NCBI RefSeq assembly: GCF_017968885.1
Contig: NZ_CP072913.1
Span: 2,340,001 to 2,404,000 of the forward strand
Source: Pseudomonas sp. Tri1
GTDB lineage: Bacteria > Pseudomonadota > Gammaproteobacteria > Pseudomonadales > Pseudomonadaceae
DNA: 64,000 nucleotides
Direction of reading: 5' to 3'
The translations under genes were made by a program, and so were the position numbers. Positions 39,140 to 49,794 of the stretch are shown here, one piece after another. Position 1 is the stretch's first letter, and every line of letters starts with the position of its first letter. The notes below the pieces were generated by a model. It was not told the DNA's origin. It worked only from the letters and a program-made list of their open reading frames with translations, and searched no databases.

Positions 39140-39748
39140 ATGACGACTCTCACCCCACGCCGTGCCGCCATCCTGTCCTTCATCCGCGAACGCATCGCCG
39201 ACCAGGGCCAGCCTCCCAGCCTCGCTGAAATCAGCGAGGCGTTCGGTTTTGCCTCGCGCAGCGTGGCGCGCAAGCATGTGTTGGCGCTGACCGAAGCCGG
39301 GTTTATCGAAGTCAATCCGCATCAGGCCCGGGGTATCCGCTTGTTGAACCAGCCGCCGCGTCCCGAACTGCTGGACGTGCCGGTGCTGGGGCGGGTGGCC
39401 GCTGGCCTGCCGATTGGTGCCGACGCCGAGGTTCACAGCCGCTTGATGCTGGACCCGGCAATGTTCACCAAGGCGCCGGATTACCTGCTGCGGGTCCAGG
39501 GCGACTCGATGATCGAGGACGGTATTCTCGATGGTGATCTGGTGGGGGTGCAGCGCACGCCCCAGGCCTCCAACGGCCAGATCGTCGTGGCGCGCCTGGA
39601 CGGGGAAGTCACCATCAAGCGCTTCGAGCGAATTGGCGAGCGTGTACGTTTGCTGCCACGCAATCCGGCCTATCAACCGATCATCGTCGAAGCCGATCAG
39701 GACCTGGCGATAGAAGGGGTGTTCTGCGGCCTGTTGAGGCAAGGCTGA
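39131..39748 (+). CDS. lexA2: LexA2 repressor of the mutagenesis operon
   Basis: 205 residues, S24-type self-cleaving repressor. N-terminal winged helix (PSLAEISEAFGFASRSVARKHVLALTEAGFIEV), cleavage site A91-G92 (GRVAAGLPIG), catalytic S126 (QGDSMIEDG) and K163 (EVTIKRF). This organism should carry a second, canonical lexA elsewhere, since this copy leads the imuA-imuB-dnaE2 operon. ATG at 39131 lies 5 nt after AGGAG; an internal ATG at 39140 is the alternative. The stop overlaps the imuA start. Confidence 0.93.
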   Translation: MYSMTTLTPRRAAILSFIRERIADQGQPPSLAEISEAFGFASRSVARKHVLALTEAGFIEVNPHQARGIRLLNQPPRPELLDVPVLGRVAAGLPIGADAEVHSRLMLDPAMFTKAPDYLLRVQGDSMIEDGILDGDLVGVQRTPQASNGQIVVARLDGEVTIKRFERIGERVRLLPRNPAYQPIIVEADQDLAIEGVFCGLLRQG

Positions 39749-40371
39749 TGGGCGCCGTCGTTGCATTGGACACGCTGTTCAACGGCGGCCAGGTCTGGAA
39801 GGGCCGGCCTGCGCCGCCAGCCGCCAGCCCGCAACCCACCGGCCATGCTGCACTGGACGCTGCGTTGCCCAGCGGTGGTTGGCCGGAAGCGGCGTTGACG
39901 GAATTGCTCATCGCCGCGCCCGGCATAGGCGAATTGCAACTGGTGTGGCCGACCCTGGCACGACTGTCGGCGGCAGGGGAACGAATCGTGCTGGTGGCGC
40001 CACCGTTCGTGCCTTATCCCCAGGCCTGGCAGAGCGCCGGGGTCGATCTGAGCCAGTTGTCAGTGATCCGTGCCGATGAGCGCGATGCTTTGTGGGCCAC
40101 CGAACAATGCCTGCGTTCGGGCAGTTGTGGCGCGGTGCTGTGCTGGCCTCGCCAGGCGGACGACCGGGCCTTGCGCCGCCTGCAAGTGGCTGCGGAAACC
40201 GGCCAGACCCTGGCGTTCGCCTGGCGCTCGATCCAGGAAGCTATCAATCCGTCACCTGCGGCCCTGCGCATCGCCATCGATACCCGGCCGGCGCAATTGC
40301 GTGTGCTCAAGTGTCGGGGCGGGCTGGCCCGTTCGGCACCGATCGCTTTTTCCCCACAGACAGGGCATTGA
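39748..40371 (+). CDS. imuA: Translesion synthesis accessory protein ImuA
   Basis: 207 residues, RecA-fold-like but without an intact Walker A (GGWPEAALTELLIAAPGIGELQLVWPTLARL). The protein works with ImuB and DnaE2 in SOS mutagenesis. ATG overlaps the lexA2 stop (TGATG), showing coupling. The C-terminus (LRVLKCRGGLARSAPIAF) is family-typical. Confidence 0.92.
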   Translation: MGAVVALDTLFNGGQVWKGRPAPPAASPQPTGHAALDAALPSGGWPEAALTELLIAAPGIGELQLVWPTLARLSAAGERIVLVAPPFVPYPQAWQSAGVDLSQLSVIRADERDALWATEQCLRSGSCGAVLCWPRQADDRALRRLQVAAETGQTLAFAWRSIQEAINPSPAALRIAIDTRPAQLRVLKCRGGLARSAPIAFSPQTGH

Positions 40372-40378
40372 GGTTGCG

Positions 40379-41800
40379 ATGCGCTGGGTGTGTATTCTTT
40401 TCCCGCAATTGGCGCTGGACGCCGCGCTGCGTCAGCGTCCCGATCCCGAACAGCCCCTGGCTTTGTTGAGCGGCCCGGCCCAGCGCCGGGTGTTGCAAGC
40501 GGTGAACGCGCCGGCACGGGCCCTGGGCTTGCGTCCCGGCCAGACCATGACCGCCGCCCAGGCCTTGAGCAAAGGCTTTGCCACCGCCGAATACGACGCG
40601 GCGCAGATCGAACACTGGCAACAGTTCCTGGCAGCCTGGGCCTACCGTTTCAGTTCCCAGGTCAGCGTGCATTATCCGCGTACGCTGCTGTTCGAGATCG
40701 AGTCGAGCCTGGGCCTGTTCGGGCCCTGGCCGGTGTTCGAGGCGCGCCTGCGGGCCGAGCTGACCGAGCTGGGCTTTCGGCATCGCATCGTTGCAGCGCC
40801 CAATCCGGTGGCGGCGCGGGTGTTGGCCAATGCCTATGACGCCTTGGTGGTGCCCGACGCCGAGACCTTGCAACAGTACCTGGGGCACATGCCCGTGGAG
40901 CGGATCGGCCTGGAACCCGACGTCGCCACGGCGTTGTCGCGCATGGGCCTGCGCCGCCTGAGCCAGGTCCAGGCTTTGCCCCGCCATACCCTGGCACGGC
41001 GCTTCGAAGCCCAGGTGCTCAAGCACCTCGACGCGTTGACCGGCAGTCGCAGCCTGGCGCTGTCGTTCTACCTGCCGCCAGACCGTTTCGATGTGCGCAT
41101 CGAACTCAACTACGATGTCCAGTCCCACCAGGCGTTGCTGTTCCCGTTGCGCCGGTTGACCGGTGATCTGTCGGCCTTCCTGTGCGGTCGCGACAGCGGC
41201 GTGCAGCGCTTTGACCTGCATTTGGAGCATGCCGGGTTACCGGACACGCTGATCAAGGTCGGCCTGCTCAGCGCCGAACGGGATCCGTCGATGCTCTTCG
41301 AACTGGCCCGTGGCCGCTTGGAGCAGGTGCAGGTCGCGGCACCGGTGCGCGGCTTTCGCTTGTGTGCCGAAGACTTGCCAAGTTTCGTGCCTCAGCGCTT
41401 GGAGCTGTTCGATGAGCGCCCGCAACAGACCTTGCCCTGGGAGCAACTGCGCGAGCGCTTGCGGGCGCGGCTGGGGGATGACGCGGTGCAGGGCCTGGGG
41501 TTTCGCGACGATCATCGGCCGGAGTGCGCCTGGCAGATGACACCCCAGCCCCCGCCCCAGGCCTGTCCGGTGCGCGCCGGCGTGCAGCGTCCCGGCTGGC
41601 TGCTCGGTGAGCCCCAAGCGTTGCCGGAAGGCCACACGCGTATCCTCATGGGGCCGGAGCGCATCGAGACCGGTTGGTGGGACGGCGCCGACGTGCGCCG
41701 CGATTACTACCTGATCGAAACCCGCACCGGGCAACGCGGCTGGGCCTATCGACCGGTGGGCGAAGGCGGGCCGCTGTGGCTGCAGGGCTGGTTCGCATGA
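40379..41800 (+). CDS. imuB: Y-family polymerase homologue ImuB
   Basis: 473 residues related to DinB/UmuC but without the catalytic acidic motifs in the palm, as in ImuB, which acts as an adaptor linking the beta clamp and DnaE2. Starts [19 protein letters not shown] at 40379, 7 bp after imuA. A candidate clamp-binding patch (QLGLF-like) is not clear; the C-terminus holds [18 protein letters not shown]. Stop overlaps the dnaE2 start (ATGA). Confidence 0.92.
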   Translation: MRWVCILFPQLALDAALRQRPDPEQPLALLSGPAQRRVLQAVNAPARALGLRPGQTMTAAQALSKGFATAEYDAAQIEHWQQFLAAWAYRFSSQVSVHYPRTLLFEIESSLGLFGPWPVFEARLRAELTELGFRHRIVAAPNPVAARVLANAYDALVVPDAETLQQYLGHMPVERIGLEPDVATALSRMGLRRLSQVQALPRHTLARRFEAQVLKHLDALTGSRSLALSFYLPPDRFDVRIELNYDVQSHQALLFPLRRLTGDLSAFLCGRDSGVQRFDLHLEHAGLPDTLIKVGLLSAERDPSMLFELARGRLEQVQVAAPVRGFRLCAEDLPSFVPQRLELFDERPQQTLPWEQLRERLRARLGDDAVQGLGFRDDHRPECAWQMTPQPPPQACPVRAGVQRPGWLLGEPQALPEGHTRILMGPERIETGWWDGADVRRDYYLIETRTGQRGWAYRPVGEGGPLWLQGWFA

Positions 41801-44800
41801 GCGTCGACTATGCCGAGCTGCATTGCCTGTCGAACTTCAGCTTCCAACGTGGCGCCTCCAGCGCCCTGGAGTTGTGCCGGCGAGCCAAGGAACAGGGGTA
41901 TCAGGCCCTGGCAATCACCGACGAATGCACCCTGGCCGGAATCGTCCGGGCCTGGCAGGCGGCCAAGGAACTGGAGCTGCAACTGATCGTCGGCAGCGAG
42001 ATCCAGGTCGAAAACGGTCCGAAACTGGTGTTGCTGGTGGAGAATCTGGAGGGCTATCAAGCTTTGTGCCGGCTGATCACCCGCGCCCGGCGACGCAGCG
42101 AGAAAGGTCGCTATCGCATCGTGCGCGAGGACTTCGCTGAGCCCTTGCCGGGATTGCTGGTGTTGTGGGTAGCCGAGGGCAAAGACGCCGAGGAGCACGG
42201 GCGGTGGCTCCAACCGATTTTTGCCGAACGCCTGTGGCTGACAGTCCAGTTGCACTGCGGGCAGGACGACCGTCGTCGGTTGGCAGACTCACTGGTGCTG
42301 GCCGAGCGCTTGGGTCTTCCAGCCGTGGCCAGTGGCGATGTGCACATGCACGTGCGTGGTCGTCGTGCCTTGCAAGACACCATGACCGCCATCCGCCACC
42401 ACGTCACAGTGGCCGAGGCCGGCCAGCGCCTGCACCCCAACGGTGAGCGCCACTTGCGCAGCCGCAAGGATCTGGCCGATCTCTACCCGCGGGCCTTGCT
42501 CGACGAAACCCTGAACATCGCCCGGCGCTGTACCTTTGACCTCGGCCAACTGCGTTATCGATACCCACGGGAACTGGTGCCCGAGGGGCATGATCCGGCG
42601 TCCTGGCTGCGGGTACTGACCGAGCGCGGCATGCGTGAACGCTGGGCGGACTGTGTGGAAGAGAAGGTCCGGCGGCAAATCAACGATGAATTGGAGCTGA
42701 TCGCCGAACTGGGCTACGACAGTTATTTCCTCACCGTGCAGGACGTCGTCAACTTCGCCCGCAGCCGAAAAATCCTTTGTCAGGGACGTGGTTCGGCGGC
42801 GAACTCGGCGGTGTGTTACGCCTTGGGCATCACCGAAATCGATCCGAGTCGTACCAACCTGTTGTTCGAGCGATTCCTGTCCCGGGAGCGCAACGAGCCG
42901 CCGGACATCGACGTCGATTTCGAACACGAGCGTCGCGAGGAAGTGCTGCAGTACGTGTTCCAGCGCTACGGTCGCCATCGTGCGGCCTTGACGGCGGTGG
43001 TCAGCAGTTATCACGGCGCCGGGGCGGTGCGCGATGTCGCCAAGGCCCTGGGCCTGCCGCCGGATCAGGTCAACGCCCTGGCCGATTGCTGTGGCCGCTG
43101 GAGTGACGAGGCGCCGCCGGTGGAGCGCTTGCGTGAAGGCGGCTTCGACCCGGACAGCCCGGTGTTGCGCCGGGTATTGAGCCTGACCCAGCAACTGATC
43201 GGCTTCCCACGGCACTTGTCCCAGCACCCTGGCGGTTTCGTGATTTCCGAACAACCACTGGACACCCTGGTGCCGGTGGAAAACGCCGCCATGGCCGAGC
43301 GCACCATCATCCAGTGGGACAAGGACGACCTGGATGCGGTGGGCTTGCTCAAGGTGGACATCCTGGCCCTGGGCATGCTCAGTGCGATTCGCCGGTGTTT
43401 CGATTTGATCGAGCGCTACCGGGGCGAGCGCTATGCCCTGGCGTCGTTGCCCAAGGAGGATCGGGCGACCTACGAAATGATCAGTCGCGCCGACACCATC
43501 GGTGTGTTCCAGATCGAATCCCGGGCGCAGATGTCGATGTTGCCTCGTTTGAGACCCAAGACCTTCTACGATTTGGTCATCGAAGTGGCGATCGTGCGGC
43601 CCGGGCCGATCCAGGGTGGGATGGTGCACCCGTACCTGCGACGCAGAAACAAAGAAGAGGCGGTGACTTATCCCTCAGAAGCGCTGGAAAAAGTGCTCGA
43701 GCGCACCTTGGGTGTGCCCTTGTTTCAAGAGCAGGTCATGCAGATCGCTATCGTCGCGGCCGATTACACCCCCGGCGAAGCCGACCAGTTGCGGCGCTCC
43801 ATGGCCGCCTGGAAGCGTCACGGCGGCTTGGAACCCCACCGGGAGCGTCTGGCCGCCGGGATGAAGAAAAACGGCTACACCGCTGAATTCGCTGCGCAGA
43901 TTTTCGAACAGATCAAGGGCTTCGGCAATTACGGTTTCCCCGAATCCCACGCCGCCAGTTTTGCCTTGCTGACCTACGCCAGCAGCTGGCTCAAGTGCCA
44001 CGAACCGGCAGCGTTCGCCTGTGCCCTGATCAACAGTTGGCCCATGGGTTTTTATAGCCCGGACCAGATTCTCCAGGACGCCCGCAGGCATCAATTGCAG
44101 ATCCGTCCGGTGGACGTGCGCGCCAGCGACTGGGATTGCAGCCTCGAACTTCTGGAAGGCCGCCAACCTGCGATCCGCATGGGCCTGCGTCTGGTCAAGG
44201 GCTTTCGCGAAGAGGATGCCCGGCGTATCGAAGCGGCCCGCCGGCAGCGGGGTTTCAGTGATGTGGCCGACTTGGGCGAGCGCGCGCAACTCGATGCCCG
44301 GGCCCAGGCGCAACTGGCCGATGCCGGGGCCTTGCAGGGGTTGGCCGGTGATCGCCACCGTGCCCGTTGGGAAGTGGCCGGGGTGCAGAAACAACTGGGT
44401 TTGTTCGCCGGTCTGCCCAGCCAGGAAGAACCGCCCATAGACCTGCCAAGGCCCACGGTGGGAGAAAACCTGTTCGCCGATTACGCCACGCTCGGCACGA
44501 CATTGGGGCCCCACCCGTTGGCCTTGCTGCGTCCCGAACTGCGCGCCCGCCGTTGCCGCAGTTCACGGGAACTGCAGGAGGTGGAGCATGGCCGCAACGT
44601 CAGCGTCGCCGGGCTGGTCACTGGCCGCCAACGCCCGGGCACGGCCAGCGGTGTGACGTTTGTCACCCTGGAGGATGAATTCGGCAACCTCAACGTGGTG
44701 GTCTGGCGCGACCTGGCCGAACGCCAACGCAAAACCCTGGTGGGCGCGCAATTGCTCAGGGTCGACGGGCGCTGGGAAAGCGTCGGCGAGGTCCGCCACC

Positions 44801-44874
44801 TGATCGCCGGGCGCTTGAGTGACTTGAGCGAATTGCTGGCGGGTATCAATGTTCGCAGTCGTGATTTCCACTAA
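41797..44874 (+). CDS. dnaE2: Error-prone DNA polymerase III alpha subunit
   Basis: 1025 residues, C-family polymerase. An N-terminal PHP domain ([17 protein letters not shown]) is followed by palm motif [13 protein letters not shown] with D370, D372 and D374. [23 protein letters not shown] and [22 protein letters not shown] are conserved, with an OB fold near the C-terminus ([36 protein letters not shown]). It inserts opposite lesions with ImuA and ImuB. Normal DnaE2 length. Last gene of the SOS operon. Confidence 0.96.
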   Translation: MSVDYAELHCLSNFSFQRGASSALELCRRAKEQGYQALAITDECTLAGIVRAWQAAKELELQLIVGSEIQVENGPKLVLLVENLEGYQALCRLITRARRRSEKGRYRIVREDFAEPLPGLLVLWVAEGKDAEEHGRWLQPIFAERLWLTVQLHCGQDDRRRLADSLVLAERLGLPAVASGDVHMHVRGRRALQDTMTAIRHHVTVAEAGQRLHPNGERHLRSRKDLADLYPRALLDETLNIARRCTFDLGQLRYRYPRELVPEGHDPASWLRVLTERGMRERWADCVEEKVRRQINDELELIAELGYDSYFLTVQDVVNFARSRKILCQGRGSAANSAVCYALGITEIDPSRTNLLFERFLSRERNEPPDIDVDFEHERREEVLQYVFQRYGRHRAALTAVVSSYHGAGAVRDVAKALGLPPDQVNALADCCGRWSDEAPPVERLREGGFDPDSPVLRRVLSLTQQLIGFPRHLSQHPGGFVISEQPLDTLVPVENAAMAERTIIQWDKDDLDAVGLLKVDILALGMLSAIRRCFDLIERYRGERYALASLPKEDRATYEMISRADTIGVFQIESRAQMSMLPRLRPKTFYDLVIEVAIVRPGPIQGGMVHPYLRRRNKEEAVTYPSEALEKVLERTLGVPLFQEQVMQIAIVAADYTPGEADQLRRSMAAWKRHGGLEPHRERLAAGMKKNGYTAEFAAQIFEQIKGFGNYGFPESHAASFALLTYASSWLKCHEPAAFACALINSWPMGFYSPDQILQDARRHQLQIRPVDVRASDWDCSLELLEGRQPAIRMGLRLVKGFREEDARRIEAARRQRGFSDVADLGERAQLDARAQAQLADAGALQGLAGDRHRARWEVAGVQKQLGLFAGLPSQEEPPIDLPRPTVGENLFADYATLGTTLGPHPLALLRPELRARRCRSSRELQEVEHGRNVSVAGLVTGRQRPGTASGVTFVTLEDEFGNLNVVVWRDLAERQRKTLVGAQLLRVDGRWESVGEVRHLIAGRLSDLSELLAGINVRSRDFH

Positions 44875-45086
44875 CTCTGGTAGCCATACCGCAACCCCTC
44901 GCCACAAATAAATCCTCTTATCACAGACAAATCCCTTGGCAACAGAATAAGGGCCCCAGTCCTGACAAGTTGTCGTCATGGCCTACCCATGAAACCAAAC
45001 GCTAACGCAACGCTCGAAGCTCTGAGCGCAAGGCACTCGTGGTATACCAGTTCCCTGCAAGCATTTTTGAGGTTCAGAGTCGACCC

Positions 45087-47198
45087 ATGCAGTTCTTATC
45101 CCAGAATCACGGCTGTCCCGGTTGGGGCGGTGAGATGGCCGGGCGTATCCGGGCGTTTGATTGGAGCCAGACCGAACTGGGCGCTATCGAGCACTGGTCC
45201 GCCAGTTTGCGCAACGCTGTCCAGATGCTGCTGGCTTCACCCCTGCCGATGGTCATGCTGTGGGGGCGCCAGGGCTTCATGATCTACAACGATGCTTATG
45301 CCGAGTTCGCTGGCGGTCGTCATCCGTACCTGCTGGGGTGTGCAGTGGAGTTGGGTTGGCCGGAAGTGGCCGAGTTCAATCGCCATGTCCTGGACGTCTG
45401 CCTGGCCGGTGGCACCTTGTCCTATCGCAGCAAGGAGTTGGTGCTGCTACGCAACGGCAAGCCCGAAGATGTCTGGATGGACCTCTATTACAGCCCGGTG
45501 CCTGGTGAAGACCAATCCCCAGCGGGTGTGTTGGCGGTGGTGGTGGAGACCACCGAGCATGTGTTGACCGAGCGGGCCCGGCAAGCAGCCGAGCGCAGTT
45601 ACCGCGCCGTCAATGAGCGTATCCAGCTGGCCCTCTCGGCCGGGCCCTTGCTGGGATCGTTTGTCTGGGATATCCAGGCCGACACACTGTCCGGCGATGA
45701 TCGTTTCGCCCGGACCTTCAATTACCCGCCAGACGCTCCACTGGACGCACTGCCGATCGAGATCGCCCGCCAGAGCATCCATCCGGATGACCTGGAGGAG
45801 GTGAACCAGCGGGTCGAACTGACCTTGCGTACGGGCACCCCCTACAGCGCTGAATATCGGGTGCGTCGCCTGGGCGGGGATTACCTTTGGGTACAGGCCA
45901 GCGGACGGTGTGAGTTCGATGCGTTGGGCAAACCCCTGCGTTTCCCGGGGGTACTGATTGACATCAACGAACGCAAGACCGCCGAAGCATCGCTGCTCAA
46001 ATTCACCCGCGACCTGGAACAGCGCGTTGCCGACGAGGTGCAAGCACGGCTGACGGCCGAAGAGCAGTTGCGCCAGTCGCAGAAACTCGAGGCCATCGGT
46101 GGTCTCACCGGCGGTGTGGCCCATGACTTCAACAACCTGCTGCAAGTAATTGCCGGCAACCTGCACTTGCTGGCCCGCCACGAGCGGGACAATGCCAACG
46201 TGCAACGGCGGGTCAGTGCCTCCCTTGAAGCCGTGGAGCGCGGCGCCAAGCTGTCATCGCAACTGCTGGCCTTTGCCCGACGCCAGCCGCTGTCACCGGC
46301 GGTCTACAACCCACGGCGCATCTACGACGGCTTGGGCGAATTGCTGCAACGGGCCCTGGGTGAAACCATCCAGATCGAAATGACTTTGCCCGATGAACCC
46401 TGGTGCATCCATGTTGATCGCAATCAATTGGAAAACGCCCTGTTGAACCTGGCGATCAATGCTCGTGATGCCATGGGCGGCGAGGGCACCATCGGCCTGA
46501 TTGGCGAGAATATCGTGCTCGATGAGTCGTCCTGTGTCGGCAAGGGCATCCTGGCGGGCGACTATGTGCGATTGTCAGTGATCGATCGCGGCGCAGGCAT
46601 GCCGCCCGATGTCCTGAATCAGGTATTCGAGCCGTTTTTCACCACCAAGACTGACGGCCAGGGCACTGGGCTGGGGCTGAGCATGGTGTTCGGGTTCGTC
46701 AAGCAGAGCGGCGGCCATATCGAGATTTCCAGCAGCCTGGGGGAGGGCACGCGGGCGCAGATGTATTTCCCCCGCAGTCTCCAGCCAGAAGCCGGTGAAG
46801 AGACGCAACACGACCCGCTCCAGCTGGGTGGGCACGAGACTATTCTAGTGGTGGAGGACAACGAAGAGGTGCGCAGTGCCTCGGTGGAGTTGCTCGAGCA
46901 GTCCGGTTACCGGACCCTCACCGCCGCCAATGGCGACGAGGCCATGAAACTGCTACTGGAGGGCGCCTTGGTGGATCTGATCTTTACCGATGTGGTCATG
47001 CCCGGGTTGATCAAGAGCTCCGACCTGGCCGCCTGGGCCAAGGTGCAGTCTCCACCGGTACCGGTGCTGTTTGCCTCGGGCCACACCCGGGACATCATCT
47101 CCCGCAACCACCAATTGAGCCCCGACACTCATTTGCTGAGCAAACCCTACGGCCCGGACGCGCTGACCCGGATGGTGAGAACCGTGCTGGGGCGTTGA
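45087..47198 (+). CDS. Hybrid histidine kinase with PAS domains and receiver
   Basis: 703 residues. N-terminal PAS-like region (DWSQTELGAIEHWSASLRNAVQMLLASPLPMVMLWG), a second PAS with PAC (SGDDRFARTF ... VLIDINERK), coiled linker, HisKA with H346 (GGVAHDFNNLL), HATPase (NLAINARDAMGG, FFTTKTDGQGTGLGLSM) and C-terminal receiver with D635 (FTDVVMPG). No membrane segment is evident, so it likely senses a cytoplasmic cue. It has no adjacent output regulator. ATG at 45087 was chosen; a GTG at 45039 is possible. Confidence 0.9.
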   Translation: MQFLSQNHGCPGWGGEMAGRIRAFDWSQTELGAIEHWSASLRNAVQMLLASPLPMVMLWGRQGFMIYNDAYAEFAGGRHPYLLGCAVELGWPEVAEFNRHVLDVCLAGGTLSYRSKELVLLRNGKPEDVWMDLYYSPVPGEDQSPAGVLAVVVETTEHVLTERARQAAERSYRAVNERIQLALSAGPLLGSFVWDIQADTLSGDDRFARTFNYPPDAPLDALPIEIARQSIHPDDLEEVNQRVELTLRTGTPYSAEYRVRRLGGDYLWVQASGRCEFDALGKPLRFPGVLIDINERKTAEASLLKFTRDLEQRVADEVQARLTAEEQLRQSQKLEAIGGLTGGVAHDFNNLLQVIAGNLHLLARHERDNANVQRRVSASLEAVERGAKLSSQLLAFARRQPLSPAVYNPRRIYDGLGELLQRALGETIQIEMTLPDEPWCIHVDRNQLENALLNLAINARDAMGGEGTIGLIGENIVLDESSCVGKGILAGDYVRLSVIDRGAGMPPDVLNQVFEPFFTTKTDGQGTGLGLSMVFGFVKQSGGHIEISSSLGEGTRAQMYFPRSLQPEAGEETQHDPLQLGGHETILVVEDNEEVRSASVELLEQSGYRTLTAANGDEAMKLLLEGALVDLIFTDVVMPGLIKSSDLAAWAKVQSPPVPVLFASGHTRDIISRNHQLSPDTHLLSKPYGPDALTRMVRTVLGR

Positions 47199-47293
47199 GC
47201 GCGTCAGCGTAAACAAATGGAACCGAAGCCGTTGCGTCACCTTCGAATGACAAGACCGGTCATCCATCCGGCCCTGCCATGAACGAGGTGCCT

Positions 47294-47575
47294 ATGAACG
47301 ACGATCCTGCAAACACCCAGCAACAAGGCCAGACACAAGACCCGACCCCACGTAACGATCCGGCTATCGATCCCCAGGTACCGACCACCTCGGCCGGCAC
47401 CCAGCCCGTCAGCCCCGCCGGTACGGACCAGGCCCAGAGCGCCGACAGTGAGGTCGATCAGAAGCATCATCATCAAGACAATGACAATACCTTCAGCCCC
47501 GGCTTCAAGCCTGATCCGGACCGGCCAAAATCCGATGACAGCACTGACGCTGATATCGACACAGACGGTGGCTAG
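47294..47575 (+). CDS. Small acidic low-complexity protein
   Basis: 93 residues rich in Asp, Gln, Pro, Thr and His (MNDDPANTQQQGQTQDPTPR, then KHHHQDNDNTFSPGFKPDP). No helix or signal peptide; probably disordered. GAGG precedes the ATG at 47294; an earlier in-frame ATG at 47279 overlaps that site. No function known. Confidence 0.6.
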   Translation: MNDDPANTQQQGQTQDPTPRNDPAIDPQVPTTSAGTQPVSPAGTDQAQSADSEVDQKHHHQDNDNTFSPGFKPDPDRPKSDDSTDADIDTDGG

Positions 47576-47668
47576 CCGTTAACCGAATCGTGGAAACATT
47601 GAGTACGCCCCGTCCAGATCGATGAGGCCCCTGGGCGGATGGGGATGGAGCAATTTTTCTGCGGCGCC

Positions 47669-48322
47669 TCAGCGCTTGCCTTTCCAGCGATCCAGGGCAA
47701 TCAGTACCAGCGACACCCCCACGAATCCCAGCAGCACCATCACCGCATTGATGAACACCCGTGGATAACCCAGTGTGTCCACTTCGATAAAAGGATAGGG
47801 GTAGGAACCGACAAAGTGTCCACGCACCAGGGCATAGATGAAATAGGCCAGTGGATAGATCAGCCATGGCCAGACATCCCGCCATTGCAAGGTGCCCTTG
47901 GGCACGCAGTACCACCAATAGATCACAAACAGTATGGGCATCACGTCATGCAGCAATTCATCCGCCACCCATTGCAGACCCTGGGGGTTCCAGATATTGC
48001 GCAACAACAGGTTGTACGCCAGCCCGACCAGCACAATGGCAGCGGCTACACCGCCCTGGACTGTGGGTTTGAGAAAGAACCGCCGCAGCGCCGAATCTCC
48101 TGAGGTGGCCGCGCAGGTCAGCACCACGGCCACCAGGATATTGGTCAGCACCGTAAAGTAACTGAAGAAGATGTCGACTCCGCCCAGCAGGCTCTTGTCG
48201 CCCTGCCAGCGCGAAGTCAGGATCAGGTAGAGCTGGAGGATCAATGCGAACCATCCCAGCAGTGCGGCGATTTTCACCGCAATCCCACCAGCGCTTTGCG
48301 TTAACACCTGTTCATCGCTCAT
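47669..48322 (-). CDS. Pr6Pr family membrane protein
   Basis: 217 residues with six hydrophobic helices and the family motifs YFTVLTNILVAV, LRNIWNPQGLQWVADELLHDVMPI and YPLAYFIYALVRG. The Pr6Pr (FAR-17a/AIG1-like) family has histidine and aspartate residues inside the membrane but no established role in bacteria. GGAG precedes the ATG at 48322; the upstream in-frame ATG has no such site. Confidence 0.85.
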   Translation of the reverse strand: MSDEQVLTQSAGGIAVKIAALLGWFALILQLYLILTSRWQGDKSLLGGVDIFFSYFTVLTNILVAVVLTCAATSGDSALRRFFLKPTVQGGVAAAIVLVGLAYNLLLRNIWNPQGLQWVADELLHDVMPILFVIYWWYCVPKGTLQWRDVWPWLIYPLAYFIYALVRGHFVGSYPYPFIEVDTLGYPRVFINAVMVLLGFVGVSLVLIALDRWKGKR

Positions 48323-48565
48323 GACTTGGCTCCTGCTGCGCGGCGCCTGCGACTGCAAAGCCCAAGCGGTTGGCGCTTAAGCAGGAGCGTCTTTTGAGCA
48401 AGACCCTAGGAGAGCGCGGTACAAGATTCTACTGTCAGAAATGACAGTGCCGACGAGCGGTCGACGTGCCGCTTACCGCTACGTGACGAGCCCGAAAACA
48501 GGCGACTCGAGAGTGCTGGCGCTTCGGCGGATGCGGGTGACTGGAGGTGTTGTTAAACCTTGAAC

Positions 48566-48591
48566 AAGGCCATCTTCAGGGAGACGGCCTT
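48566..48591 (-). terminator. Hairpin after DUF4142 gene
   Basis: On the minus strand AAGGCCGTCT pairs with AGATGGCCTT (one G-U pair), about 17 bp past the DUF4142 stop; T-run weak. Confidence 0.45.
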
Positions 48592-48607
48592 ATTCGGTAC
48601 TTCAGGA

Positions 48608-49129
48608 TTACTTGCTTGGGTGAGCCGCCTGAAGTTTCTTGGCCGCTTCCAAGTGATGCTCCAGGTCCGGCAGCATCTTCTGGGCGAACGCCTTCAGTTC
48701 GGTATTGCCAGCTTTTTTATCGTCGGTGACGGTACCGGCTTCTTTCTTGAACAGGGCAATGGTTTCTTCGTGAGCCTTGACCTGGTTGTTGGCATAGGCT
48801 GCATCGAAGGACTCGTCCCGCAGGTCGAGGATTTTTTCCTTGGCCTTCTTCATCAGTGTGGTGTCGTCTGGCACTTCGATGTCGTGTTTTTTCGCCAGCG
48901 CTTTCAACTCTTCATTGGCCTTGGTGTGATCGGTGATCATCTTATTGGCGAACTCTTTGATGTCCGCCGAAGCGCTTTTTTCCAGGGCCAGTTTGCTGGT
49001 TTCGATTTCCGCGATGCCACCGGCTGCCGCGTTGTCGACGAAGTCGTTGGAAGTCGCGGCCCAGGCCACGCCCATGCTGGTGCTCAGAACAACTGCCAGA
49101 CCGAGTTGACGCAAGGTAAATCCGTCCAT
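48608..49129 (-). CDS. DUF4142 periplasmic protein
   Basis: 173 residues. A signal peptide (LRQLGLAVVLSTSMGVAWA, cleavage near residue 25) is followed by a helical ferritin-like DUF4142 domain (SNDFVDNAAAGGIAEIETSKLALEKSAS, FANKMITDHTKANEELKALAK). Function unknown; found in stress- and biofilm-related sets. GGAGACTT precedes the ATG at 49129. Confidence 0.88.
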   Translation of the reverse strand: MDGFTLRQLGLAVVLSTSMGVAWAATSNDFVDNAAAGGIAEIETSKLALEKSASADIKEFANKMITDHTKANEELKALAKKHDIEVPDDTTLMKKAKEKILDLRDESFDAAYANNQVKAHEETIALFKKEAGTVTDDKKAGNTELKAFAQKMLPDLEHHLEAAKKLQAAHPSK

Positions 49130-49346
49130 TGATAAGTCTCCACACAGGTTGAAAGAGCGATTCGTTTCGTCTCTGTTCAATGGAGAGCGGCGCGCCGGCA
49201 AAGGTTTGATTGGAAGATATCCCGTTACGACGAACGGTCACCGCTGGTCGGATTGGCGGTCGACAGAACCCCGTCAACGAGGCCATTCTGATAATCGACG
49301 AGCGCCGTAAAGGCGTCTGCCACCGACCCACTGAAGGAGGTGTTCC

Positions 49347-49580
49347 ATGCCGGTGTCCCACGATTTGTGCCAGGATCTCAACTACACCAAAGACCACATC
49401 CAGAAAAAACGCAGCGAGGATCCAAGGCTCAATTCGTTGCTTCAAAAATACTCTGAACTTGATGCCGAGGTTGTGGAAGCCGAAAAGCCCACATCCGCCG
49501 GCCTGTCCGGCGTCGCCCTGGAGGCACTCAAGAAGAAACGGTTGCTGATCAAGGATGAGATCGCTCAGCGGTTGCAATAA
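49347..49580 (+). CDS. DUF465 (YdcH-like) small protein
   Basis: 77 residues, two helices with the C-terminal LEALKKKRLLIKDEIAQRL motif of DUF465. Excellent Shine-Dalgarno AAGGAGGTG 5 nt before the ATG. Function unknown. Confidence 0.85.
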   Translation: MPVSHDLCQDLNYTKDHIQKKRSEDPRLNSLLQKYSELDAEVVEAEKPTSAGLSGVALEALKKKRLLIKDEIAQRLQ

Positions 49581-49615
49581 AACTGCCCGTTCGTAATGAC
49601 TGCAAGGAGGCTCTT

Positions 49616-49778
49616 GTGGCGAGGGGATTTATCTGTGGGTAGGGGATTTATCTGTGGCGAGGGGATTTATCCCCGTTGGGCCGCGAAGCGGCCCCATTTA
49701 CCCCCTGACACACTGCGTTGTTGATCCCAGGAGGACTGCTACGCAGTCCAGCGGGGGTAAATCCCCTCGTCACAACAG
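49616..49778. repeat. Second repeat family: GTGGCGAGGGGATTTATC block
   Basis: Repeats of GTGGCGAGGGGATTTATC occur at 49617 and 49656, a variant GTGGGTAGGGGATTTATC lies between, and inverted GGGGGTAAATCCCCTCGTCAC ends at 49775. The block also has GGGCCGCGAAGCGGCCC and GGACTGCTACGCAGTCC arms. It separates the DUF465 gene from a convergent LysR gene. Fragments also occur near 336, 25693 and 34494. Confidence 0.7.
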
Positions 49779-49794
49779 ATGCACTGCAGATCCA

